A DNA stretch of 64,000 nucleotides from Hetaerina americana (taxonomy: Eukaryota; Arthropoda; Insecta; Odonata; Calopterygidae): the NCBI GenBank assembly GCA_022747635.1, contig JAKTNV010000001.1:30111990-30175989 (forward strand). The letters are read 5' to 3'. The translations under genes were made by a program, and so were the position numbers. Shown one piece after another: positions 12,401-26,000 of this stretch (its first letter is position 1; every line of letters begins with the position of its first letter). The notes below the pieces were generated by a model, which saw only the letters and a list, made by a program, of their open reading frames with translations, searched no databases and was not told the origin of the DNA.

Positions 12401-15400
12401 ATTTGACTCAGTCTCTTCCTTCTTACCAAATCTTGACATGATGTTAATAAGGGTGTTTATTCCTGAAACAAATCAAGAGCGTAGAAATGTATTAACTCAA
12501 GAAATGAAAGGTATTCATACCTTGGTACTCCTAATTGTAGAGTTACCCATAATTTTTACTACTAAGCCATTCTACGAAAGATAGGTAAGAAAAGAAGGTA
12601 TCCAAGCTGCACCTGAACTTAAATATGAACTGGGATGGACTTTTCAAATGCCTCAGGAGAAAGCACGCATTCAGTTATTGACATAAAAAGCTCACAATTA
12701 AGTGTATAAAGGTATATAACAACAAGATTTTCAAACAGTCACTTGCTAATGCACAATCCAAATAGTACCTCTCTATTATTGCAGAAAAATAGGCAGACAG
12801 AAAATATTTTTGAATGACCTTGAAATGTAAAGGATTTTAAAATTCTTGGGTCTGTTTTGGCATACATCTTGAGGAGAGAAGGTTGGAATATTTTGGATGA
12901 TCATTTGAACAAATTTTTCTCCAGGTTTAGAGGTCCCAAAATTGGAAAGCTCCCCAAATTATTCCACATAATTGTATATGCTTGAAATAAAAGGGTCTTT
13001 ACCCAAGATCTTAACCATTTCTTTCTGCAGTCAGCCTGAATTTTAATGACTTGGATGTATTGGTTGAAGAATTATATTTTGCTCAATTTAGAAAAAAATC
13101 AACGATGACACTACAATGCATAAAAAATAAGTGAACACATTTCACATCTTAAAAATTAGTTTTTTTTACTCACACTGATGTGCACAGATGCTGCAATGCC
13201 TGTGTTCGTCACAATCTCTCTAATTATTCAACAAATTTCAGTTTACACTGTTAAAAATTGGGAAGTTCTACTGACCTGCTAAAGTATCTAAGATCTACAC
13301 ACTCTTCCTATGAGCCTCAAAATGTCGGCATATAACTATATATTTCAAATCCTTCAGGAAGTTAAAGAGTCTAAGGAAAATATCAAACGTAAAACCCAGG
13401 TACAATTTACTAAGCATTATATTCTAATAGGTGGATGAATTTTTTTACCCACAGATTTTAATCATATTATATCCAGTCTCATGTATATTTGTGCTATCAA
13501 GACACTGGTCTAAAACTTTTTATTCAAAGGCTAACCAAATCATGAATGATATTTATCCCAAAATACCTCTTTTCCGGGTGTTCATGTAGTGAATTCTGCG
13601 ATCTCCATATTCAGGCTGACGAATTCCACAGTTAGTTAAAGAGTTACGTGCATGATCAGGATTTGTCCCAAAATTCTCCCTGTTAACAAAAATACATATG
13701 CACTTAAAAATGACAATTTAAAATAATTACGCTATAAAAATAGGTACTGGTATTAACCATGTTAAGAGTCTTCATTCTTTAACCCATTCTCAATTTGTCA
13801 GACAATATGCAATTTCATTATTTAAATAGCAACTGAATGCAAATGACTAAGTAAATAGTAACTGCAAAAAAAATACAATAACTTACAGCCTATTTCCTTA
13901 GATGTTCATACTTTGTATGAAGCACTAGGATAACAAGAATATTGATTCTCATGCTTGACTTATGAAAGCTAATATAACACTTTCCTATCATTCGATAATT
14001 TCTCAATAATTTATGTTTTTTATGATTATGGAATCTTTAGAATAAAGAAAATATACCCTAACCATACAACAGATTATTAGCAATAATTAGTAACTAAATT
14101 TGACACTGGAATTAAATTTTGGCTTTTCATTACTGGAAATCATTAGTGAAAGAAACATTCTGAAGTGTTCCTGAATACACTGAGGATATAACATTGATAA
14201 TCATAAAGAAATAATATGGTTTGACGAAAAAAAAATAAATTGCTTACCTGTAAGAAGGATGAGTTAGTGCCAACTGGAGCAAGTAGCGGTTATGAAATCT
14301 ATATCCAATAGTTTCTTCTAATACATCAAGAGATCGATGAAAACGTAAATGACAGACTAGAACTGGAATGAGCATTGCATGCTGAATCACATCACACATA
14401 ACTCCGGTCCGAAAAAATCCCTTCCCACTAACAGCCACAGTAACATCTCTCTTCATTTTTGATTGAGTTCGCATCTCTTGGAGACGATTCTCTTTTGCTT
14501 CCAACTTCCGCTTGTCCTCAAATGAAGGCTTCGGCATGTTAGCCAAAAGGTGGCGAAATTTGACATATTCTCTCCATGCCTTTTGATAGCTTTTTTATAA
14601 AGAACACAGAAAAATACTTTTAATAGGCAATAATCACAAATATGAGCAACCAAATTACAAAAAACATAATATAAGCAATTCTACTCTGGTCTGACTAATT
14701 TTTATTACAATGAAGGAAAATTACTTATTAAGAAACACAAGATTAACATTACAATACCATTGGAGTTTTTCCTGATTCTTTATAAAATAAAATTCTGATT
14801 TCTATTGGATCCTGTTTTCTCATAAAAAACAGACAGTATATTTCCATTTATTATAATATTAGTCCATTTTTTTTGCAAAATTTGCAGTGCGGCAGAATTT
14901 ATACAACTGCTGCTAGTAAGAAAGTGAAGATTGCAATGCTGTACACATTGGAAAAAAGTTGCAGAGCAAAAATGAAATCTTAGCATGAATATGAGATAAA
15001 AGTGAATACGTATACATATAGCATACACTTTTATTCATCAAAATTTAGTACCCTAGTCACGATTATTCAGTAACTACACTTATTTGATCAAAGCTGATAA
15101 TTTTTGACAGCAAATGAAGACAGAATTAAAAATATTTCTATTCATATATTAAGAAAAACCTAAGCAGCCCCTAAAAATATGGATCCTGCATTTTTCTTGT
15201 ACTAAAAAATAACAGCTCAAAGGGCTTTTGAAATAAAACCAAGTAATATCTATCCCACCCTTCCTTTACCTTCATTTAAATTCAACATGCATATGTACCA
15301 TGAACTACACACACTCATCACTGCACTGGTCATAAAAAAAAATCCACTCACTCAGGGTTTCCTGCATAGCTTAGCTGTGGTGGCCGGATGCCAAAATGCA

Positions 15401-18400
15401 CTATCTCTGGATGCTTATAAGAGATAGCTGGTTTCGACTCAAGCTCTCCCTCCTCCAGTTCTTCTCCTTCATCTTTTGCTTGATCACTTCCTTCTTCTAG
15501 CCTTTTAGCCACCACACTCTTTGGTGAGTCACCTCTCTCACCCTTTCTTCCCTTTGACTCAGGACTTCTAACAGTCTGGTCACGATCCAGCTGGTCTACT
15601 CGAACAGAGCATGGCTTCATACCGGGGTATGTTACCACCATCCCTGGTGACAGAAACAAAGTTTTATGGAACGACTGAATGTATTTTTCAATGGTAATGC
15701 ATTTCAAAAGTCTTACTGAAGGCAATCAAAAAGCACATTATATTCTTTTCAGTAAATTTGAAAGGAAAATTCAAGGATGTTCCATTCCAGCAAAGTTAAC
15801 TAATAGTCAACCTTTCCATGGCAAGGATTCATAGCATATGGCTATATAAAATTTTTCTGCCTATTACCATTCATGCACGGTAGTTTGTTTAATGAGAAAA
15901 ATCATAAAATACAGTTTTCCTAAAAACTGCATAATATTTTATTCCCCATGAGAATCGAACTAGCCTACAGCTTCATACTTGGACTTGCAATCCTTGGGCT
16001 ACCTCAGCCTATGTTAGAACTTATAAAATTATTATTTTTTCTTTAAGTTTACCAAAACAAACTCTTGCAAAAAATACCCCTTACTCCGTCTCCTTTAATA
16101 AACTAAGTAACTAATCCTACCAACTTCATTATGCAATTTTTGATATAAAATGGCAGGGAGTATGGCCCAATAACAAAAATAACTTTTACTTCTTCCTTTG
16201 GGATTCCCAGAGCATCTATTTGCTATTTCCAGGCATGAAATGATTATGGAAATTGCCCCTGCCAAATCAGGCAAGTCATGCTTTTGCCCAATTCTTTTCA
16301 GGTACAAGGACGTCATTTATTGACCTTCTCAGACTTATTTTACGGATGGTTTTAAAAATTTTCCTACGACGATGCTCTTCAAATTGTGGCCACCATCTTC
16401 ATTTGCACCTTTTCTTTAGTGATTTTTCATTCAGGAACCTTGGATTCACTTCATCGGGTCTATGTATATTCTGGGAAAGCACTCCAGTACAGACCCATTT
16501 CTGTAACACTACAGATTTTAGATAACTGTAGATTATATTAATTCATCAGCACTTGTAAATTTTCCCTTAATATATCAAGAGCATCAAATTAGTACTGAAT
16601 TACACTGAATGCATTTTTATTGCAAACATCATGCCTTCTTGTAACCACCATATACTTGAAGCAAAGTTCTCTGCATGCCTGCAGGCATACAGCAAATTTT
16701 TTAATGATTTATCTAAGAAAGTTCCATATATTTCATCACCAAGTGATCATTGCTGCATATACCAAGGGGGAATGACTTCTTCCAGTTTTTCCTATCCTGT
16801 AACAGTTCCAGTTATTTTCCAAATCTACCCATCAATTTTCTATGAATTTATATTCCACCTAAAATCAAATACTGCATTTCCCAGCCCATAGGATACACTT
16901 TTTTGTACACCTCATGTCCCCCGTCTGCTTATACATGCATACAATATATCTTTCCCAATAAACTTAAGTCTACAGGTATCCAACCTTAAATAGTATGAGA
17001 GTTTTGTAAAGGCATAGAAAATGTTTGCTTTTAATAACATTTTGATAATGTCAAAATAATTACAGAAACTAAGTGTTGCATAAAAAAGATGATAAAAGAA
17101 TGGAGTAGTTAATGGAATTAGTTAATGCAAATAAGTTAAAAAACTTAGGCTCATGTGCTACAAAATGGTGAAAACTTCCACTGAAATCACTACGTAATAT
17201 AAAAGAAGGGTTATAAGGTACCTACTCATGATTTCACAATGATGGGAAGAATGAAACGGCCATCGACTTCTAGTATTTGTTATTGAAAAAGTCCTGACTG
17301 AAAGTTATTTTATTACGTATTTTTGAAAAAGCAAAATTTGCAATGCACTACATGGAAGTGAAAATAACATTGTATTAGAGGAAAATGACAGCCACAATGA
17401 AAATAACAGCAGAAATTATTAAGCAGTAGTGATGACGAATTTATGGGATTCTACACTTTAAAAATGTAACTTTTCCAATTTCTAAATACTTAGTGCTAAC
17501 ATCAAAATACTTTTTATCTTTTTCTATCTGGTCGCAATTTTTCTGTGAATCCTAAGCTGCAAAATCAGGGTGAATCTCATGCGCCGGTGTTTCTATGGGC
17601 CAGGAAACACATCAGAACCTCATAATACAAGCACAATCCTTTCTGCTATCTTTCTTATAAAGCAAAATACTTGTTTAGTGAAACAACTTTTTGTATATAC
17701 ATTTATTTAAGAAACAATAATGCATTCAATGCCAAAAAAAATTACGTACAAGATTCATTCAAAGAAAATAATGTATAAATTGCTTAGGATCGTGGATCAT
17801 GTTCACCTATTCTTCTATTGCAGAATGAAACAACCAGGAATGCGAACTCGGTTTGTAAAAACAAAAAACTCAAAATAAATTTTTAATTATTTCTTATACA
17901 TACCTAATTCCTATCATTCCAGATATTTGTTTTTGACCTAGCTTCAAAATTTGATTAAAATATAGCTCAGAATGATGGTTAAATAAAGTTATGGCACTGC
18001 CTTATTAGGGTAATACCTCGTACCAATGGTACAATGCAAGTTTCTCATGACCCCCACATCACATCTAGCCTGCTGTCTTGGGCCAAACACTTCTTGAAGA
18101 ATAAAGAGTTTCTGAATAATAAAGGAGCAGGGGCTTGATTTTCAAATTGTGACAGCCTTTCATTGCCTAGTGGTCCACGAATGCATTCTCTTCCACAGCT
18201 ATGTGCACAAATATAGGTTTGCTTCAGCATCTTTTTCTCAATGAGAACCATCTTGTCATAGTTGAAAACATGTTGTAGCCTGTAACCCTTAGAATCTACC
18301 AGCTTTTTGAAGTCACCAATGAAGATAGTTCACCATGCCACAATACCGTGGATGACAGTTCCCCTCTTTAACGGCTCCCCTTAAAAACTTTGGAGACCAT

Positions 18401-21400
18401 TGATGATCCTGACCTCTTAATTAACGATATCCGCAAAAATCACCTTCCCTTTCTCAAAAATTATATTCTTGTTAATGGTGTTGCTTTGTAAATGCTTTTA
18501 GTTTATGCATATGAGGAGCAACCTTTCAACACCGTTGAGAATACGTAGCCTTTGCATAGATATTCATAATTCTATTTGAAGCATCTAGGTCCTTAGTCTT
18601 GTCCGTGTTCTTGAAAAATAAGGCCCAAATGTTGAGTGATTGTTGATGAGCATACTAGATCAGCCACCTTATTCCCAATTTTCAATGATTTTACTTTTCA
18701 TTGCTACAGTTTTTTTTCCATTCTCTCATAGTTCTCTCTCTCATTCTGTCTTCTAACAAATTTTTCTTCTTTCCACAAAAAAATCACCAATAACATGTTT
18801 TAACGCAAGTTTGGAAAAATATGTGATCACTAGCATCTATACTAATGGAATGAATGCTAGCGACAAACTGCAGTAGCAGGCGTACATTGAATCCAGGAAT
18901 TACCCTCACCATGTGGGAAAAGTTGCTCCATAAGTGTGTCGTTTTTGGGACAAATATTTTCTCTTATTATGCAAATTATTTGCTGTGCGAGGTGCTCACG
19001 AAGCCAGGTTCCACTGCACAGTAGTTTCATCACAGACTTTTTCTTTTTCAGATTAGATAGCGAGTCTAGTAATACCAAACTCACAGAAAAAACCTTTGCA
19101 TCAATTTTTCAAGAATTTTCACCTTCTTTGATCCTCAAAGCAACAAGTTTTCATTTATTGCTAACATTTTCTTAGTGCCACTTTCAAATTGCCAACATTT
19201 TTTAGCAGAGTACAACAGTGCTGCTTCTCTTAACCCCTAAACCATCCGGTCCATAACCAAACTTTCACCAATCGTTCTATAACCGGGCACCAAACTACTG
19301 CTGTCAGGAATGACAGTAAAAAATTGTACTCAGTGGGCTGAGGCAGCAACAAGGGAACATCAAGTTGCAAGGCATAATGTTGTTCGACAGAGATATGGAC
19401 CTAATAGGAACACCAACATGCTGTTGTTTTGCGACACAATTAAAAATTAACCATGTGCAGTTATGTGCCAAAAAAAAACAAGACAGTCATTCTACTATCT
19501 TCAATGCATCAAGATGCAAAGATTGCTGATGGTGCAAAGAAAAAACCCTTGAAATTGAAAAATTATTGAATTTTGTAATTGGACAAAAGCTGGAGTAATT
19601 GGTGAAAAGATAGATAGATTGCTTGGTAGATATACTACAAAGAGATCAACTCAAGAATTTTCTATAATAATCTCGATATCGCCTGCCTTGCAGCATAAAT
19701 TCTTTATTACGAGAATAATAAATTGCTATAGAAAAAAACTAATGAACAACAATTATTTTATTGCAACTTGGAAGAGAGGTGTGTACTCCCTAAATCGTTC
19801 AAATAATGCACAAATCATTAGGCATTTCGTAACCAAAGTGGGGATTGAAAGTTTTTTGGGTCGACCATAAATCCACATGCGCAGCCAACAGCCAGGAAAC
19901 CTCAGGCACAGTTAGATTCAACCAGAAGGAAAAAATTACTGGTGAATGCCGTATTTGTCTCCAAATCAAATTAAAAAAACGTCAAAAACCATGAAAGTCA
20001 TGTTCGATATGTGAGTTCCCAGTTTGTGATGAGCATTGTAATGCATCCACGACATGTGAGGAGTGCGCAAAATAATTAAAGTTTTGCCATTTATAATAAT
20101 TATATGCTAGTTTTTTTTGTATGGAACTGTGTTATTATAAATAAAAGAAAAAATAACAAAAATAAAAAAACAGTGTTATTAAATCATTGTTTGCAAAAGT
20201 TTTTCACGATAAATTGGTGTGAAACTACTTCAATTTTGGGGATCCGGGCAGTCACACAATTTTTTTAAGGGAGAGTCAATTAATTCTATCTGCAAATATG
20301 AAATGGATACCCAGGTACCCGATTATGGACTGTACGGTTAATAAGACACCCACACTACATCTGTTCCCCGCATAGGTTACGTGGGAGTCTGCATAAGTGA
20401 TGATTTACAGTAAAACCTTTTAAAATGTATGCTCCCAATATAATTCTACAAATTATGAAAATTCCTGGGTGAACATAATATATTATGATTCATTTCTAAA
20501 ATATAAGAGAAGTGATTTCATGAAAACACTACAGTAAAAAAAATTCTTATATTAGTGAATTTATATGGTTAAGTTAAGTTTGTCTTTTAACTTTTATCTC
20601 TTATTTTCTAAATCAGGAATAATAGTATTGAAACAATTCAGAAACAGGATTTAGGAAAAAATATTGTACGCGGATTGAATACATCAAATAAGAAAAAGAA
20701 CATCCAGTAATAACTGAACATGGCAAAGATTGGTACAAAATGGCTGTTACTTACCTTTTACTTCATCGGCAAAGTTTTGCCATTCAAACTGAGGCATTTT
20801 CAACATTGCAGATAGTTGATTACCCTCATCAATAAGTGGCTGATTACTTTTCAAAAGGTAGAGTAGCACTTCATTCATTGAGAGAATTTCTTTTCCATTA
20901 TCTGGAAAAAACATAATTTACATTTTAAAAATAGATTAAAAAATTAACTTATTCCATAATATATACATATTCCATAATATTATAATGCTAACATATTGAC
21001 AATGTCAATAAATTCCTTCAATAAACAAATACATCTGACAAGGGGTTAAAATAATTGACATTTTTCATGAAAACCTTTTTTTATAGCAACAATATGAAAT
21101 TAAAACAATATTCATAATATTATTAAGATAACCACAGGAAAATTGATTATGAAAAAGATATGAATATCAAGGAAATGTGGAAATTATGATCTCCATTAGT
21201 TCTTAACTAAGGAGAGTTATCTTGGAACCGAATTGTGGTCCCATGTTCACTCATTTCAGCCATCAACAAAAATTCAATCTTCATCTAAACTATTTTTCAA
21301 ATGAAATTAAAGGGGTGCATAGGCTAGGCTACATGAGGACCATGGCATTGTGTGGCTACATTCTTATGAAAAGATAGGTGTATCTGATAACTGGCTGCTA

Positions 21401-23000
21401 CCTTCTATTTTAAATGCAAAGCTTTAGCACACAGCCCTTCAACCTGGATTCCATGTTACCCATACTAAAAGTGAGAAGGGTTTGAAGGAAAAGGGTAGCT
21501 GGGAAGAATCGATAGCCTGCCCATCTGACAATGTGACATTGAATAATCTAATGTCCACTGTAGTTTCTTTTTTAAGAATGAATGCATCAGTGTACATGTC
21601 ATACAATGAGATCTAGCTTCTCAATTATAGATTCTAGGCACACAGTCAAATTTATACACTTAGTCTACCAAAAAAAATGTAGACATTAACCTGTGTCCAT
21701 ATCTTCTTACAATACTTTGTTACTTAATGAAAATTTAGTGATTACCTTTAAATAATTTTGTTAGTCTCACAATGATATGCTGTTTATTAGAAATATCTAG
21801 TAGTAAATTTTCCCTCTTTCCCGTTGAATCAGTCATTTTTTTAAGTTAAAGTCTTAAATGATGCAAAAACAATATTAATCAATTCATTCTAATCAATGAA
21901 AGCATTTGCTCAATGATGTTTAACCAACAAGGAGTGACAATTTAGAAGACAAAAAATAGTGCACTTGTATACTTTGGAATTACTTGTGTGAGGCTTGGAA
22001 AACTTTGCAAGGGGACAAAATAGAGCTCCATTACTAAGGGCCTTAAGCCATGAAAACTGAAGTAGGAGTAGGGAAGGGGAAAACAATAAATGGGATAGGG
22101 GAGAGAATGCCTCTTTAGGCAACACAAGATAATTCATGGGTGAATGGTAAGGCATTAGCTAATCAACATCTTAATTTGCTATACAAATTATATTATAACA
22201 ATAGCTACGCACCAATACTACAGAATGATTTTCCAAATGCAACCCTCAATAATATCCAGAATTTTATGTGCTTCATCAGGGGTGTTTTAAATTGAATGAA
22301 TTACAAGAAGATAATAGATTGCAAATTAATAGGAATGATGAGCCACCTAAGGTGGAATTTCAAATATAAAAAGCATTCTTACCTGGAAGATCTCTCACAA
22401 AGCGAGGCATAAAGTGAAAACGAGGGCAACCCTCTTCATTCCCCGCAGCTTTAAAGTCAAGGTCTACCAGTTCCAATATTTCAGTGAAAAGAAATTGATC
22501 TAAAATACGAACATGAAAGTATTAAGAGCTTATTCATAAAAGAGTAGATGATTTTGATGCTATGAAGAAAAATGTTATTAACATACATGAAATGACATTT
22601 ATCACTTAAAATTATGATTTAAGTTTTAACACAAATTCATTTTAACACTTAACAGTTCTCATTTTAGATATCTTGTAATGGATACTATAGGTGGGCTAAT
22701 TAACGCTGATCGTCTTTGTGCTCTAACATGTAATTATAACAAATATCACATATAATCATGTCAAAATTATCAAATATAATTGAATGCTCCCATGTAAATC
22801 CCCTTTAGTCATTACTGTTCTGCAAACAATGACATTGAAAAACAACCTAGATCAGGTGTAAGATGGCAGTATCCACAAAAACACCACGCAATGAATATAT
22901 AATAATAATGCATTTATTTGCCCGGAGATTTGTTTCATATTCATACATACACGAATATAGCCCACGTCAGATATAAACTTCACAATTTTAGATATATATC

Positions 23001-23039
<39 letters not shown>

Positions 23040-26000
23040 TATCACTTATATATTTAATATTTTCTGGTGTACACAAAAAGCAAATCGCTAAATCTTAAAA
23101 TTAGGAATGATATTCTCTCTAATCATACCTGCAACATACTTAGTCTGGACATGCCATCTTGCAGATTACAAAAACCAATAGATAGCCATAATGCGGTGGG
23201 AAAAATATTAGAGAAAATTATATAATTATATTCAAGTCAAAATTTGAATCATTCATAATTACAGCTTAAAAATCCCTTTCATTCAGTGAAAGGAGTTTCT
23301 TCAGGCGAAAACTGTGGCGGTGTAATTTCTCCAAACATTGGTGTGTGTATACATTTTAATTATGCAGGAATTGACGAGGTCTAGGGCTGTACAAAGGCTC
23401 TTCATGACTAATTTAAGTATTAATATTATTATACTACACAAAAATGGGAATTGCCACAAAGGGATATTAATAACTTAAAAAAAAACAAATATTACACAAA
23501 TCAAATTAAAATAAAATTGAAGGTAACTGTACCTCTAATTTTAAACAAATTGACTAAAAAATTAAGCAAAATAGTCAATAAGTTAATTGAAAAATAAAAT
23601 AAAAGATTGGTTGCTCCATAGGAAGAAATAGTACTCGGAAATAGGGTTAGGCAGAGTATGTAGCAGTATACTCAGCAAAATTTTGATACATTATTTCCTT
23701 TTCCATTTGGCAACTGCTGTCAAGCCAGAATGTGAAGGACCACATAGAGTATATTAATTTTTGAATTCCTTTTCAATTTGCATTTCTTTCAATTTGTAGT
23801 TATCTCAAACTGTTTCTCTTAATTTCAATGTGTACACTTGATATTTGTTCAACAACAACAAATGGAAAAGGATGACATGTTACACAAAGAATACCCTAAA
23901 ATACAGAGCTAGTTTCTTAAATTATCCATACATATATACTTGCATGCACAATGTAAATACTTCAGTATTTCAATAATTTGAATTAGATTTATTTTGATGC
24001 ATATTTTCAATATTTCCACCTTATCCGCTAATGCAATATTTTGTATCTAATATTGTATTCACTTTCCACCTGATGATCCATCTGATTGCTCTTAAAAATT
24101 ATTCTTATGAAATATTTTGCTTAACTTTTTAATTGGTCTTCAACAGCTAACTTTAAAAATAAAAGCTTACAAAAAGCTAATTGAATTTCTGGTAAACTTT
24201 CCTAGAAGCTCATATCACATTAACTGCAACTGCAGTAACTCTAAGAATTAAATGTAAAGAAAAGGTTGAGATTAAACTCCAAACTGCTTACAAAAAAGAT
24301 CAAGCTCCTTGACAGTGAAGTTCTCTGGCAGCTTTTCTTCTATGTACAATATGGTATACTCTATATTAAATCTGATGACTTTGCAAGTGGGTAGGTTGGC
24401 TTGAAGAGGAAAGTGGGATAGCATTGAGAATCCTTCAAAAATAAACTCATGACCATCATGACGAATAATAGTTGGAGTCTTTATCTGTGTGAAAAAATAA
24501 TAAATTTATCAGCGATTACAAGAAAAAATATAAATCAGAAATAAAAAATATTGAAGGAAATTTACCACCTTATCCAAGATAAAATTTGTTATTTCAGGGT
24601 TATTTAATACAAAAAATATAGATAAACGTTCATGCATGCCACTTAAATAGTAACAATAGAATTTACACACAGTTAACCTACATTAACAGATTAGAAATGG
24701 TTTAGCTACAGAATTTTATTAGGAAGTTACCCTAAAACAATTATGTTACAAAAGGACAAACCTTCAGGTTTCACACACTTCACAATTTTTAATCTTTCAC
24801 CTTGAAAGATAAAAAAAACTAACATTGAAATCACCAAGCAAAGTGACTTTAACATCAAACTCTTGAAACTGCATCTTTTTTAGAAAATTAGACAACCCAC
24901 TGCCCATTGAAAAGCAAAGCTCAGGAAAAAGTAAAACAAAAATCTATTACTTAAGTGTGGAAACATACAACAATGAATGAAGTTAATGGAGTGATAGACA
25001 TCTAACATGCAAGCAAAGGTTAGTAAAGATGTGTCAAGATATCATGCAATGTAAGAGAATGACAATGAAAAGGCTGGAATGATAAATTGAAGATATCCTT
25101 GTCACTTTCACAAAAAAAACAAGGGAATGAATGGTATATGATTTAGCCAGCTTTAATTCCATTACTCAGCTATATAAAACAAAAGTGTGACAAATATTTA
25201 TCTTATTTCTTCTATGTAATATCTAATTAGGTATAGGCGCTAATAAGAGCACACATTAAAAGATTTATGAGTGTAAAAAGGTAAAAGGATACTCCAAAGA
25301 ACACATTAAAATTATATTAATAAAAAAACACATGAAAAAGGAGATAGCTTCAGGCGTCACTTTGTGGAAACGATACATATTGCAAAGGAAACACTTGGTT
25401 TTTCCACATAAAATATTTATTCACGACCTAGGTTTCGACGCTCAGCGTCATCTTCAGGTGAAATACAGGCCAAAATCTTTCTATATATAACAGAAGGAAT
25501 GGGGAGGTGGGGGGGGTGTGTATGGATGTAAGAACGGAAGAGGCGATGGTGGGGGAGGGAAAGGAGCGGGATTGGGGTATTACTGAGAAGGAGGAGTCAA
25601 GGAAGGTTAGTCTCCGGGGGGGGAGGGGGGGGGGAGGTTAAGGAAAGCATGGTAGGGAAAGGGTTGCCTGGCGGGGGTCCGCCTTGGGGTTAGTGGAGAT
25701 AGGACAAAGAGTTTGGGAGTTTAAGGTTGAGGAGGGGTGACCGGGAGTTACATAGCACGTCGTTCACTATATTATATAACAGAAGGAATGGGGAGGGGGG
25801 GGGGTGTGTATGTATGTAAGAAAGGAAGAGGAGATGGTGGGGGAGGGAAAGGACGCTCCTTTCCCTCCCCCACCATCTCCTCTTCCTTTCTTACATCCAT
25901 ACACACCCCCCCCCCTCCCCATTCCTTCTGTTATATAATATAGTGAACGACGTGCTATGTAACTCCCGGTCACCCCTCCTCAACCTTAAACTCCCAAACT

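Larger units (their letters stand above)
15644..20754 (-). other. DROSHA intron 11-12
   Basis: Contains the tRNA-like relic at 15945, the unclassified repeat at 17222 and the piggyBac fossil at 19230. Between 17640 and 19200 a minus-strand stretch encodes short open segments (18045-18251, 18857-19084) that I cannot assign; they may be an older transposon. Confidence 0.55.

Noticed and set aside
18857..19084. Minus-strand 75-codon frame beside the piggyBac fossil
   Set aside because: Not recognisable as any family and not part of the TTAA-bounded element; left unassigned.
22262..22282. Minus-strand CTGATGAAG resembling a hammerhead core
   Set aside because: No GAAAC box or stem II follows at the needed distance.
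25737..25973. Two 68-codon open frames on opposite strands with nearly the same protein
   Set aside because: They are the mirrored arms of the fold-back element, made of G/C runs; not genes.
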